The notes below the pieces were generated by a model, which was given only the letters and a program-made list of their open reading frames with translations, ran no database searches and had not been told where the DNA came from. From positions 96,437,608 to 96,501,607 of the forward strand of contig JAIOJX010000025.1 in assembly GCA_022376925.1 (NCBI GenBank): a DNA stretch of 64,000 nucleotides. Reading direction: 5' to 3'. Shown piece by piece: positions 1 through 9,984 of this stretch (the stretch's first letter is position 1; each line of letters starts with the position of its first letter). The stretch is from Tragulus kanchil. Taxonomy: Eukaryota > Chordata > Mammalia > Artiodactyla > Tragulidae. The position numbers were made by a program, and so were the translations under genes.

Positions 1-74
1 TGAGGGAAGGTGAAGGCATAACAGGCTTGGAAGTCAATGAGGCAAGAAATAGAATTCCAATATGAGAAGAAATA

Positions 75-185
75 ATTAATAATAAATAACAGTATTGAAA
101 TAATTTGCTCATGGTCACACAGCTATAAAATGAGGGGACCAGATTTTAAACTCAGGGCTTCTTCCCTCCAAATCTATGCTAATGA
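75..185 (-). repeat. MIR SINE fragment
   Basis: The stretch carries a decayed form of the reverse-strand MIR signature: 'ctcatggtcacacagct' followed by a short A/G-rich spacer and 'aaactcaggg'. MIR is an ancient tRNA-derived SINE shared by all mammals. No flanking duplication can be seen, as expected at this age. Confidence 0.5.
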
Positions 186-244
186 CTACAATTTTCCAGG
201 ATATAACCATCAATGTTCATTCTTTTTTTTAAAAAAAAGTGTGG

Positions 245-398
245 GGTTTTCTTGTTGTAAAGAATCTGCCTGCCAGTGTAGGAGATGTGGGTCTGACCCC
301 AGGTCTAGGAGGATCCCACATGCTGTGGACCTACTAAGCCTGTACACCACAACTATTGAGGCTGAGCTCCAGGATGCTGAATAGAGCATAAACTTCAT
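245..398 (+). repeat. Degraded CHR-2-type tRNA-Glu SINE
   Basis: The tRNA-Glu-like 'gtaaagaatctgcctgcc' is followed by a box-B-like 'gtctgaccccagg', 'aggatcccacatgctgtgg' and then 'acaccacaactattgag', the order seen in CHR-2 SINEs of cetartiodactyls. The first bases of the head are missing or mutated. Short open frames across this stretch on both strands are by-products of the SINE. Confidence 0.65.
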
Positions 399-424
399 TG
401 CTCCAGGAACTGCTGAGAAGTGCA

Positions 425-540
425 GATTTTACATTTGGAGAAACTGAGGCTCAGGGAAATTAAACATATCACCCAAGGTAAAGTTACAGAGAAGTTTTTA
501 AAACTCAGATGCATATTACTTCAGATTCCATCTTCTCTCT
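425..540 (-). repeat. MIR SINE fragment
   Basis: It contains 'ggagaaactgaggctcaggg' followed by a degraded 'tcacccaaggtaaagttaca', the reverse-strand MIR core. Divergence is high and the ends cannot be set exactly. Confidence 0.55.
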
Positions 541-904
541 ATTGTCTTGTGGTGACTTCCTTGAAAATAGTATATGTCGTTCTTCCTTTTCAATCTTGTC
601 TTTTTTCTTCACTGTGAAATTTTCTTTGGTTCTGAATAGCTTTTCCTGAACTTAAGAAATTTTGATGTGAGTACATATGAATTTCCAGTCTTCTAGCAGA
701 GCAAAAAGAGAAGTTTTTGTAATAATGATGTCCTGGGAAGAAGGTAAGGTAAAATAAACCCAGCTCTTGAAATTATATTTGTCACTGTTGGTGAGGAGGA
801 AGTGGAGATGAGAGTTCAAGGGGCCAACAGAACCAAACCTTAGCTGTTGTTTTTTTTTTTTTTTTTAAATTTCTGCCTCCCCATCTTGCCTCTGTTTAGT
901 TTTA
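541..904. other. No gene or recognised repeat
   Basis: AT-rich unique-looking sequence with a T-run at about 849-866. I see no exon, splice pattern or repeat I can name. Confidence 0.5.
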
Positions 905-1132
905 TATTTATTTTTATCCATTAAAAAAAAATTCTTTTGGCCTGTGTGGACCTCCCATTGCAGTGGCCTCTCTTCTTGCAGAGCACTGGGTCTGGGCACA
1001 TGCACTCCAGAGCATAATTGGACACACTGGTCCAGCCACTCCACAGCACGTGGGATTTTCCTAGGCCAGGGATCCAACCGGTGCCCCCTGCACTGCAAGG
1101 TGGACTCTCTACCCACTGGGCCACCAGGAAAA
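905..1132 (-). repeat. CHR-1-like SINE, copy 1
   Basis: Reading on the minus strand it starts with the tRNA-Glu-like head (seen here as '...gggccaccagg' at 1118-1128). It then carries the 'ggatccaaccggtgccccctg' region (box B in reverse) and the family-specific 'cctgtgtggacctcccattg' block, and ends in an A-rich tail at 905-940. It lacks part of the middle block found in longer copies. Target-site duplications are not obvious, so this copy may be older or damaged. See the copies at 4101, 11303, 17711, 21568, 25196, 37811 and 53831. Confidence 0.75.
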
Positions 1133-1154
1133 TACCAAGCCTTAGTTTTAAACA

Positions 1155-1255
1155 TCAAGTGCTGTTATTGACCACCTAATGAAACACCAGACACTGACTT
1201 ACTTTATACACTTTATCATGTTTGATACTCTGATGCAAGGTAGATGTGGCCAAAT
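1155..1255 (-). repeat. Possible MIR fragment
   Basis: The run 'attgaccacctaatgaaacaccagacactg' followed by 'ctttatcatg' resembles the reverse MIR start with heavy divergence. This is a weak call by eye. Confidence 0.35.
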
Positions 1256-1304
1256 TGCCTCATATGATCCTATATGCAGGTAACTTGGGTGAATTTGATT
1301 TGCA

Positions 1305-1392
1305 TGGGAGGAGAGGAAGAGGAAGATGAAAGAGAAGAGGAAAAGAGAGAGAAGAAGAAAAATAGGAGGAGATGAGGGGAAGAAGGAAGAGT
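1305..1392. repeat. GA-rich low-complexity tract
   Basis: About 85 bases consist almost wholly of A and G (gaggaagagga-like units) with no exact period. It is a purine tract or degenerate microsatellite. Confidence 0.85.
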
Positions 1393-1510
1393 TTTAAAGA
1401 GTGCATTCAATTCTGATTAGCCCTTTACAAATTAGTGTTTGGCTTGGAGTAACTGAGATGAGCACATGAAACCATTATTCCTTGAAATAGTCTCTGTTTT
1501 AGAGGCTTCT

Positions 1511-3767
1511 CATTTTATAAGCATCAGGGGGACTGAGTGCAATTCTAATATTTAATTTAAGCAGTTCCCATTCAACATGGCCCTCAAATGCAAGCCAATG
1601 ATTTTATCTGGTCCTTAAATGGACCCATTTTTACCTACAGTGGAGGAAAAACTGATTTTGCTGGGCTTAATGAAATTTACAGGGGCACATTGACTCCAAA
1701 GTAGCAGCCTTGTCAGAAATTATACAAAAAATCTGCATAACTTTTGCCTTACAGTCTGACTAGATCCAAACCACTGAATATGCTCCAATAGTATTGTTTT
1801 CTCTAATCCTAAAATGTTGAAACTGATGCCCTGAAAGCGTTATGCACTTTCTCAAGGTCATACTGGAAATAAGGCCAAATTGGCTGTGTTGAGATTTGAA
1901 CCCTTCCCCTTTGTTCCTGTCTTATCTGGGGCTTCATACAAATTATAGAAGAACAAAGGTTGGAAGTTAAAATGACCTAAAAATGCTAGATTCAAAACTA
2001 ACATCACTACATGAAAAACTCTGAAATTTAGTTTCTGCAAAACAGTTTCCTTAGATAACACTATTCCCTTGATGGAATAGCATCTAAGAGCATGTTTCTC
2101 TTCCCTTTAGGGAGGTTAGTGAATTCCCTAGAAATAAAATGGACCTATTTGTCACTTGAAATGACCTGGTGGCTTAGAATAGCTAGGCTTATTTCTGTAA
2201 TTTGTCTTTCCCAAGTCTTCACCATGGTCATCTGGGTTTTATATCCTGGGTGGTGGGAAATGAAAGGCAGGGTGTATTTTTCCTTGAGATTTTCAAATCT
2301 GAATTTCCTGCTGTGCTCTGTTGAAATTAGAGCAGGATGAACTTCTTGAACTGTCACCAACTTGGCTGTGGCTGACTCCAGGACCTCCTGCAGGGAAAGT
2401 TCCCGAAGGGACAGCATGAAATGTCTCTGCAGGAAAGATTAAATGGTTTAATAATGTCCTATTAAACTCACAGCTTTCAAACAAAACTGAGCCTTTCAAT
2501 GCCACTTGTCACCTCTAAGCTCCCATTGAAGTGATTTTAATCTCAGATAAGGCTTTCCTATTAGAAAGAAGGAAGTGGCAACATTATCACTTTTTAGTGT
2601 TTTGGGGGTGAGAGGTGGTGAGGCTGTGTTAAATTGTCATTTTATAAGCATCAGGGGGACTGAGTGCAATTCTAATATTTAATTTAAGCAGTTCCCATTC
2701 AACATGGCCCTCAAATGCAAGCCAATGATTTTATCTGGTCCTTAAATGGACCCATTTTTACCTACAGTGGAGGAAAAACTGATTTTGCTGGGCTTAATGA
2801 AATTTACAGGGGCACATTGACTCCAAAGTAGCAGCCTTGTCAGAAATTATACAAAAAATCTGCATAACTTTTGCCTTACAGTCTGACTAGATCCAAACCA
2901 CTGAATATGCTCCAATAGTATTGTTTTCTCTAATCCTAAAATGTTGAAACTGATGCCCTGAAAGCGTTATGCACTTTCTCAAGGTCATACTGGAAATAAG
3001 GCCAAATTGGCTGTGTTGAGATTTGAACCCTTCCCCTTTGTTCCTGTCTTATCTGGGGCTTCATACAAATTATAGAAGAACAAAGGTTGGAAGTTAAAAT
3101 GACCTAAAAATGCTAGATTCAAAACTAACATCACTACATGAAAAACTCTGAAATTTAGTTTCTGCAAAACAGTTTCCTTAGATAACACTATTCCCTTGAT
3201 GGAATAGCATCTAAGAGCATGTTTCTCTTCCCTTTAGGGAGGTTAGTGAATTCCCTAGAAATAAAATGGACCTATTTGTCACTTGAAATGACCTGGTGGC
3301 TTAGAATAGCTAGGCTTATTTCTGTAATTTGTCTTTCCCAAGTCTTCACCATGGTCATCTGGGTTTTATATCCTGGGTGGTGGGAAATGAAAGGCAGGGT
3401 GTATTTTTCCTTGAGATTTTCAAATCTGAATTTCCTGCTGTGCTCTGTTGAAATTAGAGCAGGATGAACTTCTTGAACTGTCACCAACTTGGCTGTGGCT
3501 GACTCCAGGACCTCCTGCAGGGAAAGTTCCCGAAGGGACAGCATGAAATGTCTCTGCAGGAAAGATTAAATGGTTTAATAATGTCCTATTAAACTCACAG
3601 CTTTCAAACAAAACTGAGCCTTTCAATGCCACTTGTCACCTCTAAGCTCCCATTGAAGTGATTTTAATCTCAGATAAGGCTTTCCTATTAGAAAGAAGGA
3701 AGTGGCAACATTATCACTTTTTAGTGTTTTGGGGGTGAGAGTTGGTGAGCCTTTGTTAAATTGTCAT
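1511..3767 (+). repeat. Direct duplication pair 1 (offset 1127)
   Basis: Bases 1511-2637 are repeated head to tail at 2638-3767. The interiors look identical. The last ~25 bases of the first copy (2612-2637) carry scattered mismatches against the second copy and against the third copy of this segment near 4800. Divergence confined to one end fits the ragged end of a contig or read. The unit holds a MIR-like piece and otherwise unrecognised sequence. Confidence 0.95.
1800..1915 (-). repeat. MIR fragment
   Basis: 'ttgaaactgatgccctgaaag', 'ctcaaggtcatactgg' and 'gagatttgaaccc' lie in the order of the reverse MIR core. The same element appears again at 2927-3042 through the 1127-base duplication. 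Confidence 0.5.
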
Positions 3768-4100
3768 AAAGCTTGTTAGAATGGTTGCTTATGCAGGTGG
3801 GAGGAGAAAGGAGTGAGCTTTGTGAGTAAGTAAGAGTAAATAATAATAAAATATGATAGAGGGGTGAATCAAGCACCAGTAATGATCATATACCACGAAT
3901 TAAGAAGTGTGATTGCCTCAATTCTTGTTTGTAAATTAAAGAGAAAAACAAATAGAATAAAACAAGACAGGAAAATAAACCAGATCCCACCAGAATGCAG
4001 CATGTCTGGGTTGTTTTCTTTTGCTATGAACTAATGAAGTTTCTCAGGTACGTGTATAATCTCATTAGGGAAAATCAGCAGAGAGACTCCAGATAGATTT

Positions 4101-4364
4101 TTTTTTTGGCCACTTTTATTGGTCTTTCATTTACTTATTTTCATCCATCTTTGTTCTTTGGCCTGTGTGGGCCTCCCATTGCGGTGGCCCCTCCTGTAGC
4201 ACAGCACCGGTTCTGGGCGCATGCGCTCCAGAGCCCTGGCTCGTAATTGGACACACCGTCCAACCACTCCGTGGCATGTGGGATCTTCCTGGGTCAGGAA
4301 TTGAACCGGAGTCTGTTGCAGTGCAAGGCGAACTCTTTACCCACTGGACGACCAGGGAAACCCA
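4101..4364 (-). repeat. CHR-1-like SINE, copy 2
   Basis: A full-length member of about 264 bases on the minus strand. It has the tRNA-like head ending at 4364, the family block 'ggcctgtgtgggcctcccat' and a T/A tail at 4101-4150. It is flanked by a 12-base target-site duplication, 'ccagatagattt', at 4089-4100 and 4365-4376. Several CpGs remain (gcgcatgcgctcc). Confidence 0.85.
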
Positions 4365-4459
4365 CCAGATAGATTTCTGATTCTCATTCTTCTCACTTTC
4401 TTACAGTGATTAGACATCACAGTTTTCTTTAAAATGCCATGTGTATTCTTACTGTAGTC

Positions 4460-4625
4460 AGGTGATTTTTTTTTTTTTAATAAACTTTTAATTTTAGAAC
4501 AGTTTTCTATTTACAGAAGAATTTCAAAGATAGTACAGGCTTACGATATACCTTGTGCCTTTGCTCCCCTGTTATTAACAGATTACATTGACAGGGCATA
4601 TGTGTTCCACTCAATGAGCGCGTGT
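4460..4625 (-). repeat. Old repeat, probably L1-derived (partial)
   Basis: 'taataaacttttaattttag' and 'acagttttctatttacag' match my memory of an old mammalian repeat, most likely an L1M 3' region read on the minus strand. It continues in full in the second duplicate at 5527-5990. The family name is uncertain. Confidence 0.4.
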
Positions 4626-5163
4626 TGATACATTAAATGGTTTAATAATGTCCTATTAAACTCACAGCTTTCAAACAAAACTGAGCCTTTCAATGCCACT
4701 TGTCACCTCTAAGCTCCCATTGAAGTGATTTTAATCTCAGATAAGGCTTTCCTATTAGAAAGAAGGAAGTGGCAACATTATCACTTTTTAGTGTTTTGGG
4801 GGTGAGAGTTGGTGAGCCTTTGTTAAATTGTCATAAAGCTTGTTAGAATGGTTGCTTATGCAGGTGGGAGGAGAAAGGAGTGAGCTTTGTGAGTAAGTAA
4901 GAGTAAATAATAATAAAATATGATAGAGGGGTGAATCAAGCACCAGTAATGATCATATACCACGAATTAAGAAGTGTGATTGCCTCAATTCTTGTTTGTA
5001 AATTAAAGAGAAAAACAAATAGAATAAAACAAGACAGGAAAATAAACCAGATCCCACCAGAATGCAGCATGTCTGGGTTGTTTTCTTTTGCTATGAACTA
5101 ATGAAGTTTCTCAGGTACGTGTATAATCTCATTAGGGAAAATCAGCAGAGAGACTCCAGATAG

Positions 5164-5424
5164 TTTTTTTTTTTTTTGGCCACTTTTATTGGTCTTTCAT
5201 TTATTTATCTTTGTTCTTTGGCCTGTGTGGGCCTCCCATTGCGGTGGCCCCTCCTGTAGCACAGCACCGGTTCTGGGCGCATGCGCTCCAGAGCCCTGGC
5301 TCGTAATTGGACACACCGTCCAACCACTCCGTGGCATGTGGGATCTTCCTGGGTCAGGAATTGAACCGGAGTCTGTTGCAGTGCAAGGCGAACTCTTTAC
5401 CCACTGGACGACCAGGGAAACCCA
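5164..5424 (-). repeat. CHR-1-like SINE, duplicated copy of the one at 4101
   Basis: This is the same insertion carried by the second duplicate: body bases agree and the right target site sits at 5425-5436. The left target site is altered to 'ccagatag' followed by a longer T-run, and the tail is 8 bases shorter. Those differences are of the kind expected between reads or haplotypes, not between independent insertions. Confidence 0.85.
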
Positions 5425-5526
5425 CCAGATAGATTTCTGATTCTCATTCTTCTCACTTTCTTACAGTGATTAGACATCACAGTTTTCTTTAAAATGCCAT
5501 GTGTATTCTTACTGTAGTCAGGTGAT

Positions 5527-5990
5527 TTTTTTTTTTTTAATAAACTTTTAATTTTAGAACAGTTTTCTATTTACAGAAGAATTTCAAAGATAGTACAGGC
5601 TTACGATATACCTTGTGCCTTTGCTCCCCTGTTATTAACAGATTACATTGACATGGCATATGTGTTACACTTAATGAGCGAGTGTTGATACATTATTATT
5701 AATTAAGTCCATACTTTATTCACATTTCCTTAGATTTTATCTAATGTCTTCTACTCCAGTAGTTCATCCAGGATATCACACTACATTTAATTGTTGTATC
5801 TTCTTAGGATCCTCTTAACTATGACAGTTCCTTAACCTTTCCTGTTTTTGACAACTTTGACAGCTTTAAGGACTACTAATTGCATATTTTGTATAATATA
5901 CCTCAACTGGTATTTTTCTGAAGTTTTCCTTATGATTAGCCTGGGGTTATATATCTTTTGGAATAAGATCACAGAGGTAAAGAGCCAATT
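5527..5990 (-). repeat. Old repeat, probably L1-derived
   Basis: The longer version of the element seen at 4460. It runs on through 'attaagtccatactttattc', 'catccaggatatcacac' and 'gacaactttgacagcttt', a recognisable ancient mammalian repeat. I assign it to old L1 with reserve. Confidence 0.4.
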
Positions 5991-5993
5991 TTA

Positions 5994-6052
5994 CTACCCA
6001 TCTCTATCTCCCTATTTCTCTCTATCTCTTGATCTGTATTTATCTATCTATG
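5994..6052. repeat. Pyrimidine-rich / TATC low-complexity tract
   Basis: Interrupted tctc and tatc units directly before the next duplicated block. Confidence 0.7.
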
Positions 6053-6596
6053 TTCATATGTATTTAGGCTGGGTATTTGAAGAGATAGGAGGTTTCTCAA
6101 TAAGGCAAGTTCTCTGTCCCACACTCATAAAGTTCCTGGTGCTGATGTGGAAGGCTGTGGGCTGGAGGCAGGGCTTGGACACCTCTGGCAAACACTGGGA
6201 CTAGACCATCATCCTTCTGATGGACCACAAGGACATGGACACTGAGCATCTCCACTCCACTTAGGATGAATTAAAAATGGAGGGCTTTCTCCATCTAGGT
6301 GCTATTCAAGTCAAGCCATTGAAACTTATGAGGAAAAAGGAAGTGAAAGAGGAAATTTGATTACAGTTGATTTTCTTGTGGCTCTAGGGATGGAACTTTG
6401 GATTGAGCAGGAAAAGTGTAATTCAGAATAAGTGAATGGGCTGCACCTGATGTCTCATGTGGAACAAACCATTCTACTATAATATCTTCAATCTTCATAA
6501 TTGTTTTTCAGAGTTTCTTGGGAACTAACTTGTTTTTAAATAACCATATTTTTAAAAATGTAAGAAATCTGAGAAATTTTCATTTGAAAAGACTTT

Positions 6597-6690
6597 TCTT
6601 TAGTAATGTGGAGAGTGACTTGTTCAAGGTCACATAGTAAAGAGGAAAGGCAAGATTAGAATCCAGACCTTCTCTGGGCACATACTTTGT
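6597..6690 (-). repeat. MIR fragment
   Basis: 'gagtgacttgttcaaggtca' is followed by 'catagtaaagagg' and 'gattagaatccagacc', a clear reverse MIR core. It recurs at 7671-7764 within duplication pair 3. Confidence 0.65.
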
Positions 6691-6784
6691 GTTTATCCCA
6701 ATTTTATATAAATCTGCTACTTTACATCATTTATTTCAGTTGATTCATTTTTAAGTGTGAGTTAGTTTTTTACTTTGGGAAACT

Positions 6785-7128
6785 GGTGTGAACTGAATTG
6801 TGTTGCCCCTAAGTTTGTATGATGAAGTCCTAATCACCAATGTTACTGTATGTGGAAGTGGGACTTTAAAAAGGCAGCTGAGGTCAAATGAAGTCATAAG
6901 ATTGGTACACTAATGCAGTAGAACATGTGCTTACAAAAGAGACACAGGGCATGTGCACTCATGAAGAAAAGGTCATGTGAGGACGCAGGAAGAAGATCAC
7001 TCAGACAGGGCGAATGAACAGTCCTTATGAGATATCTAACCTGCCCATACCTTGATCTTAGACTTCCAGCCTCCAGAACTGTGAAAAATAAATTTCTGTT
7101 GATTAAACCAGTCCTTAGCAAATTACTT
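6785..7128 (+). mobile_element. MLT1-type LTR (ERVL-MaLR), copy interrupted by junction
   Basis: Landmarks of an MLT1 LTR occur in order: 'gaattgtgttgcccc', 'gaagtcctaatcacc', 'aggtcaaatgaagtcataag', 'cttccagcctccagaactgtg', 'aataaatttctgttg'. It is a solo, decayed LTR with no internal retroviral sequence. The 3' end is disturbed by a junction here; the intact 3' end is in the copy at 7859-8227. Confidence 0.75.
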
Positions 7129-7858
7129 CATATGTATTTAGGCTGGGTATTTGAAGAGATAGGAGGTTTCTCAATAAGGCAAGTTCTCTGTCCCACACTC
7201 ATAAAGTTCCTGGTGCTGATGTGGAAGGCTGTGGGCTGGAGGCAGGGCTTGGACACCTCTGGCAAACACTGGGACTAGACCATCATCCTTCTGATGGACC
7301 ACAAGGACATGGACACTGAGCATCTCCACTCCACTTAGGATGAATTAAAAATGGAGGGCTTTCTCCATCTAGGTGCTATTCAAGTCAAGCCATTGAAACT
7401 TATGAGGAAAAAGGAAGTGAAAGAGGAAATTTGATTACAGTTGATTTTCTTGTGGCTCTAGGGATGGAACTTTGGATTGAGCAGGAAAAGTGTAATTCAG
7501 AATAAGTGAATGGGCTGCACCTGATGTCTCATGTGGAACAAACCATTCTACTATAATATCTTCAATCTTCATAATTGTTTTTCAGAGTTTCTTGGGAACT
7601 AACTTGTTTTTAAATAACCATATTTTTAAAAATGTAAGAAATCTGAGAAATTTTCATTTGAAAAGACTTTTCTTTAGTAATGTGGAGAGTGACTTGTTCA
7701 AGGTCACATAGTAAAGAGGAAAGGCAAGATTAGAATCCAGACCTTCTCTGGGCACATACTTTGTGTTTATCCCAATTTTATATAAATCTGCTACTTTACA
7801 TCATTTATTTCAGTTGATTCATTTTTAAGTGTGAGTTAGTTTTTTACTTTGGGAAACT

Positions 7859-8227
7859 GGTGTGAACTGAATTGTGTTGCCCCTAAGTTTGTATGATGAA
7901 GTCCTAATCACCAATGTTACTGTATGTGGAAGTGGGACTTTAAAAAGGCAGCTGAGGTCAAATGAAGTCATAAGATTGGTACACTAATGCAGTAGAACAT
8001 GTGCTTACAAAAGAGACACAGGGCATGTGCACTCATGAAGAAAAGGTCATGTGAGGACGCAGGAAGAAGATCACTCAGACAGGGCGAATGAACAGTCCTT
8101 ATGAGATATCTAACCTGCCCATACCTTGATCTTAGACTTCCAGCCTCCAGAACTGTGAAAAATAAATTTCTGTTGATTAAACCTTACAGTCTGTGTGGAT
8201 TTTATGATTGTCTTAGCAAATTACTTC
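7859..8227 (+). mobile_element. MLT1-type LTR, second duplicate
   Basis: This is the same LTR as at 6785 with a complete 3' end ('aaaccttacagtctgtgtgg' then 'tcttagcaaattactt'). The 3' portion is present a third time at 9153-9410. Confidence 0.75.
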
Positions 8228-8800
8228 AAAAATAATTTTCTTTATCCTGTATATTTTAGTATAAATTTGATTAAAGAAAAAAGTCACCCATAAGTCTATC
8301 ACTGTAGCACATTTAACCCTTTGCACACATCCTTCTAGTATTTCCAATGAATACATATTTTATACAGTTAATTTGGTTCTAAAATTGCTTATTTATGCTG
8401 TATTAAAATCTTCTCAAGTGCTCCCTTAAGTATTTTTATTCTTCAAACACTTCTGTTTTGTTAGTTTCTGCTCATGCTCCATGTTCTGTTCATTCCTCTG
8501 CCGTGGACCTCTGGGAAGTGCCATATTTTCTCCTATCTGCTACTTAGGACTGAGGTCCTGCTGTTGGGGTATTCAGGTGGCAGCAAACCCACTGTCTAGA
8601 GGCAGATGACCTTAGATACAGCTGATGGCTCTAGGAACACTGTCAATGAATCATAAGGATGCTTCTCTCTTCTTTGGTTCTTCGTGTTCCAGAGCTGTGG
8701 GTCTCACTCAGAAACTTCAGAGCCAGATCATTAACATATTCAGTCCAATAGTCTCAACAACACATTATTCACTCTAGACTATATCCTTGAAATGACTCCT
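8228..8800. other. No gene or recognised repeat
   Basis: AT-rich, unremarkable sequence between two LTRs; repeated at 9412-9984. I see no exon or named repeat. Confidence 0.45.
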
Positions 8801-9152
8801 AGTATAGAAACAGTGGGAATATATGCTGTTTATTGTGTATTCCAAGGACATGGGAGTGGATGAGGAGCCTCTAGTTGCCTGGGTCTAGCTCACAGGTCAA
8901 TTGGAGGTCAACTCTTCTTGATGAACTCCTCCAATGGAAGGCTGGAACTTGCACTCGCATCTCCTGACCTCTGGGGAAGGGAGAGGGATAGGAGGTTGAC
9001 TCAATCTCTAGTGATCAGGTATGCCTATGTAATTAATCCTCCTTAAAGCCAAGAAGGATGGGGTTCAGAGAGCTTCTGGGTTGGTGAATGTGTGGAGATT
9101 GGTAAGAGTGGTGTGCTTAGAGAACATGGACACTCTTATCCTTTCCACTCTG
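8800..9152 (+). mobile_element. ERVL-type LTR, 5' part (first duplicate)
   Basis: The 5' portion of the LTR at 9985-10815, cut short by the duplication junction at 9153. Landmarks: 'ggtcaactcttcttgatgaa', 'ggctggaacttgcactcgc', 'tatgcctatgtaatta', 'ggttcagagagcttctggg'. Confidence 0.55.
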
Positions 9153-9984
9153 CATAAGATTGGTACACTAATGCAGTAGAACATGTGCTTACAAAAGAGA
9201 CACAGGGCATGTGCACTCATGAAGAAAAGGTCATGTGAGGACGCAGGAAGAAGATCACTCAGACAGGGCGAATGAACAGTCCTTATGAGATATCTAACCT
9301 GCCCATACCTTGATCTTAGACTTCCAGCCTCCAGAACTGTGAAAAATAAATTTCTGTTGATTAAACCTTACAGTCTGTGTGGATTTTATGATTGTCTTAG
9401 CAAATTACTTCAAAAATAATTTTCTTTATCCTGTATATTTTAGTATAAATTTGATTAAAGAAAAAAGTCACCCATAAGTCTATCACTGTAGCACATTTAA
9501 CCCTTTGCACACATCCTTCTAGTATTTCCAATGAATACATATTTTATACAGTTAATTTGGTTCTAAAATTGCTTATTTATGCTGTATTAAAATCTTCTCA
9601 AGTGCTCCCTTAAGTATTTTTATTCTTCAAACACTTCTGTTTTGTTAGTTTCTGCTCATGCTCCATGTTCTGTTCATTCCTCTGCCGTGGACCTCTGGGA
9701 AGTGCCATATTTTCTCCTATCTGCTACTTAGGACTGAGGTCCTGCTGTTGGGGTATTCAGGTGGCAGCAAACCCACTGTCTAGAGGCAGATGACCTTAGA
9801 TACAGCTGATGGCTCTAGGAACACTGTCAATGAATCATAAGGATGCTTCTCTCTTCTTTGGTTCTTCGTGTTCCAGAGCTGTGGGTCTCACTCAGAAACT
9901 TCAGAGCCAGATCATTAACATATTCAGTCCAATAGTCTCAACAACACATTATTCACTCTAGACTATATCCTTGAAATGACTCCT

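Larger units (their letters stand above)
3565..5693 (+). repeat. Direct duplication pair 2 (offset 1067, then about 1060)
   Basis: Bases 3565-4631 recur at 4632-5693. Two differences stand out. The last 40 bases of copy 1 (about 4590-4626) carry several substitutions relative to copy 2. Inside the SINE, copy 1 has 8 extra bases in the tail near 4138. The first 200 bases are also present at 2438-2637, so that part occurs three times. Confidence 0.95.
6055..8228 (+). repeat. Direct duplication pair 3 (offset 1074)
   Basis: Bases 6055-7128 recur at 7129-8228. Near its end, copy 1 lacks about 25 bases present in copy 2 (the 'cagtctgtgtggattttat' part near 8186-8205). The unit contains a MIR piece and most of an MLT1 LTR. 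Confidence 0.95.

Noticed and set aside
1305..1392. A CRISPR or other spaced repeat array
   Set aside because: The tract is simple purine-rich sequence without spacers, and no spaced direct repeats of constant size are present anywhere. The DNA is mammalian.
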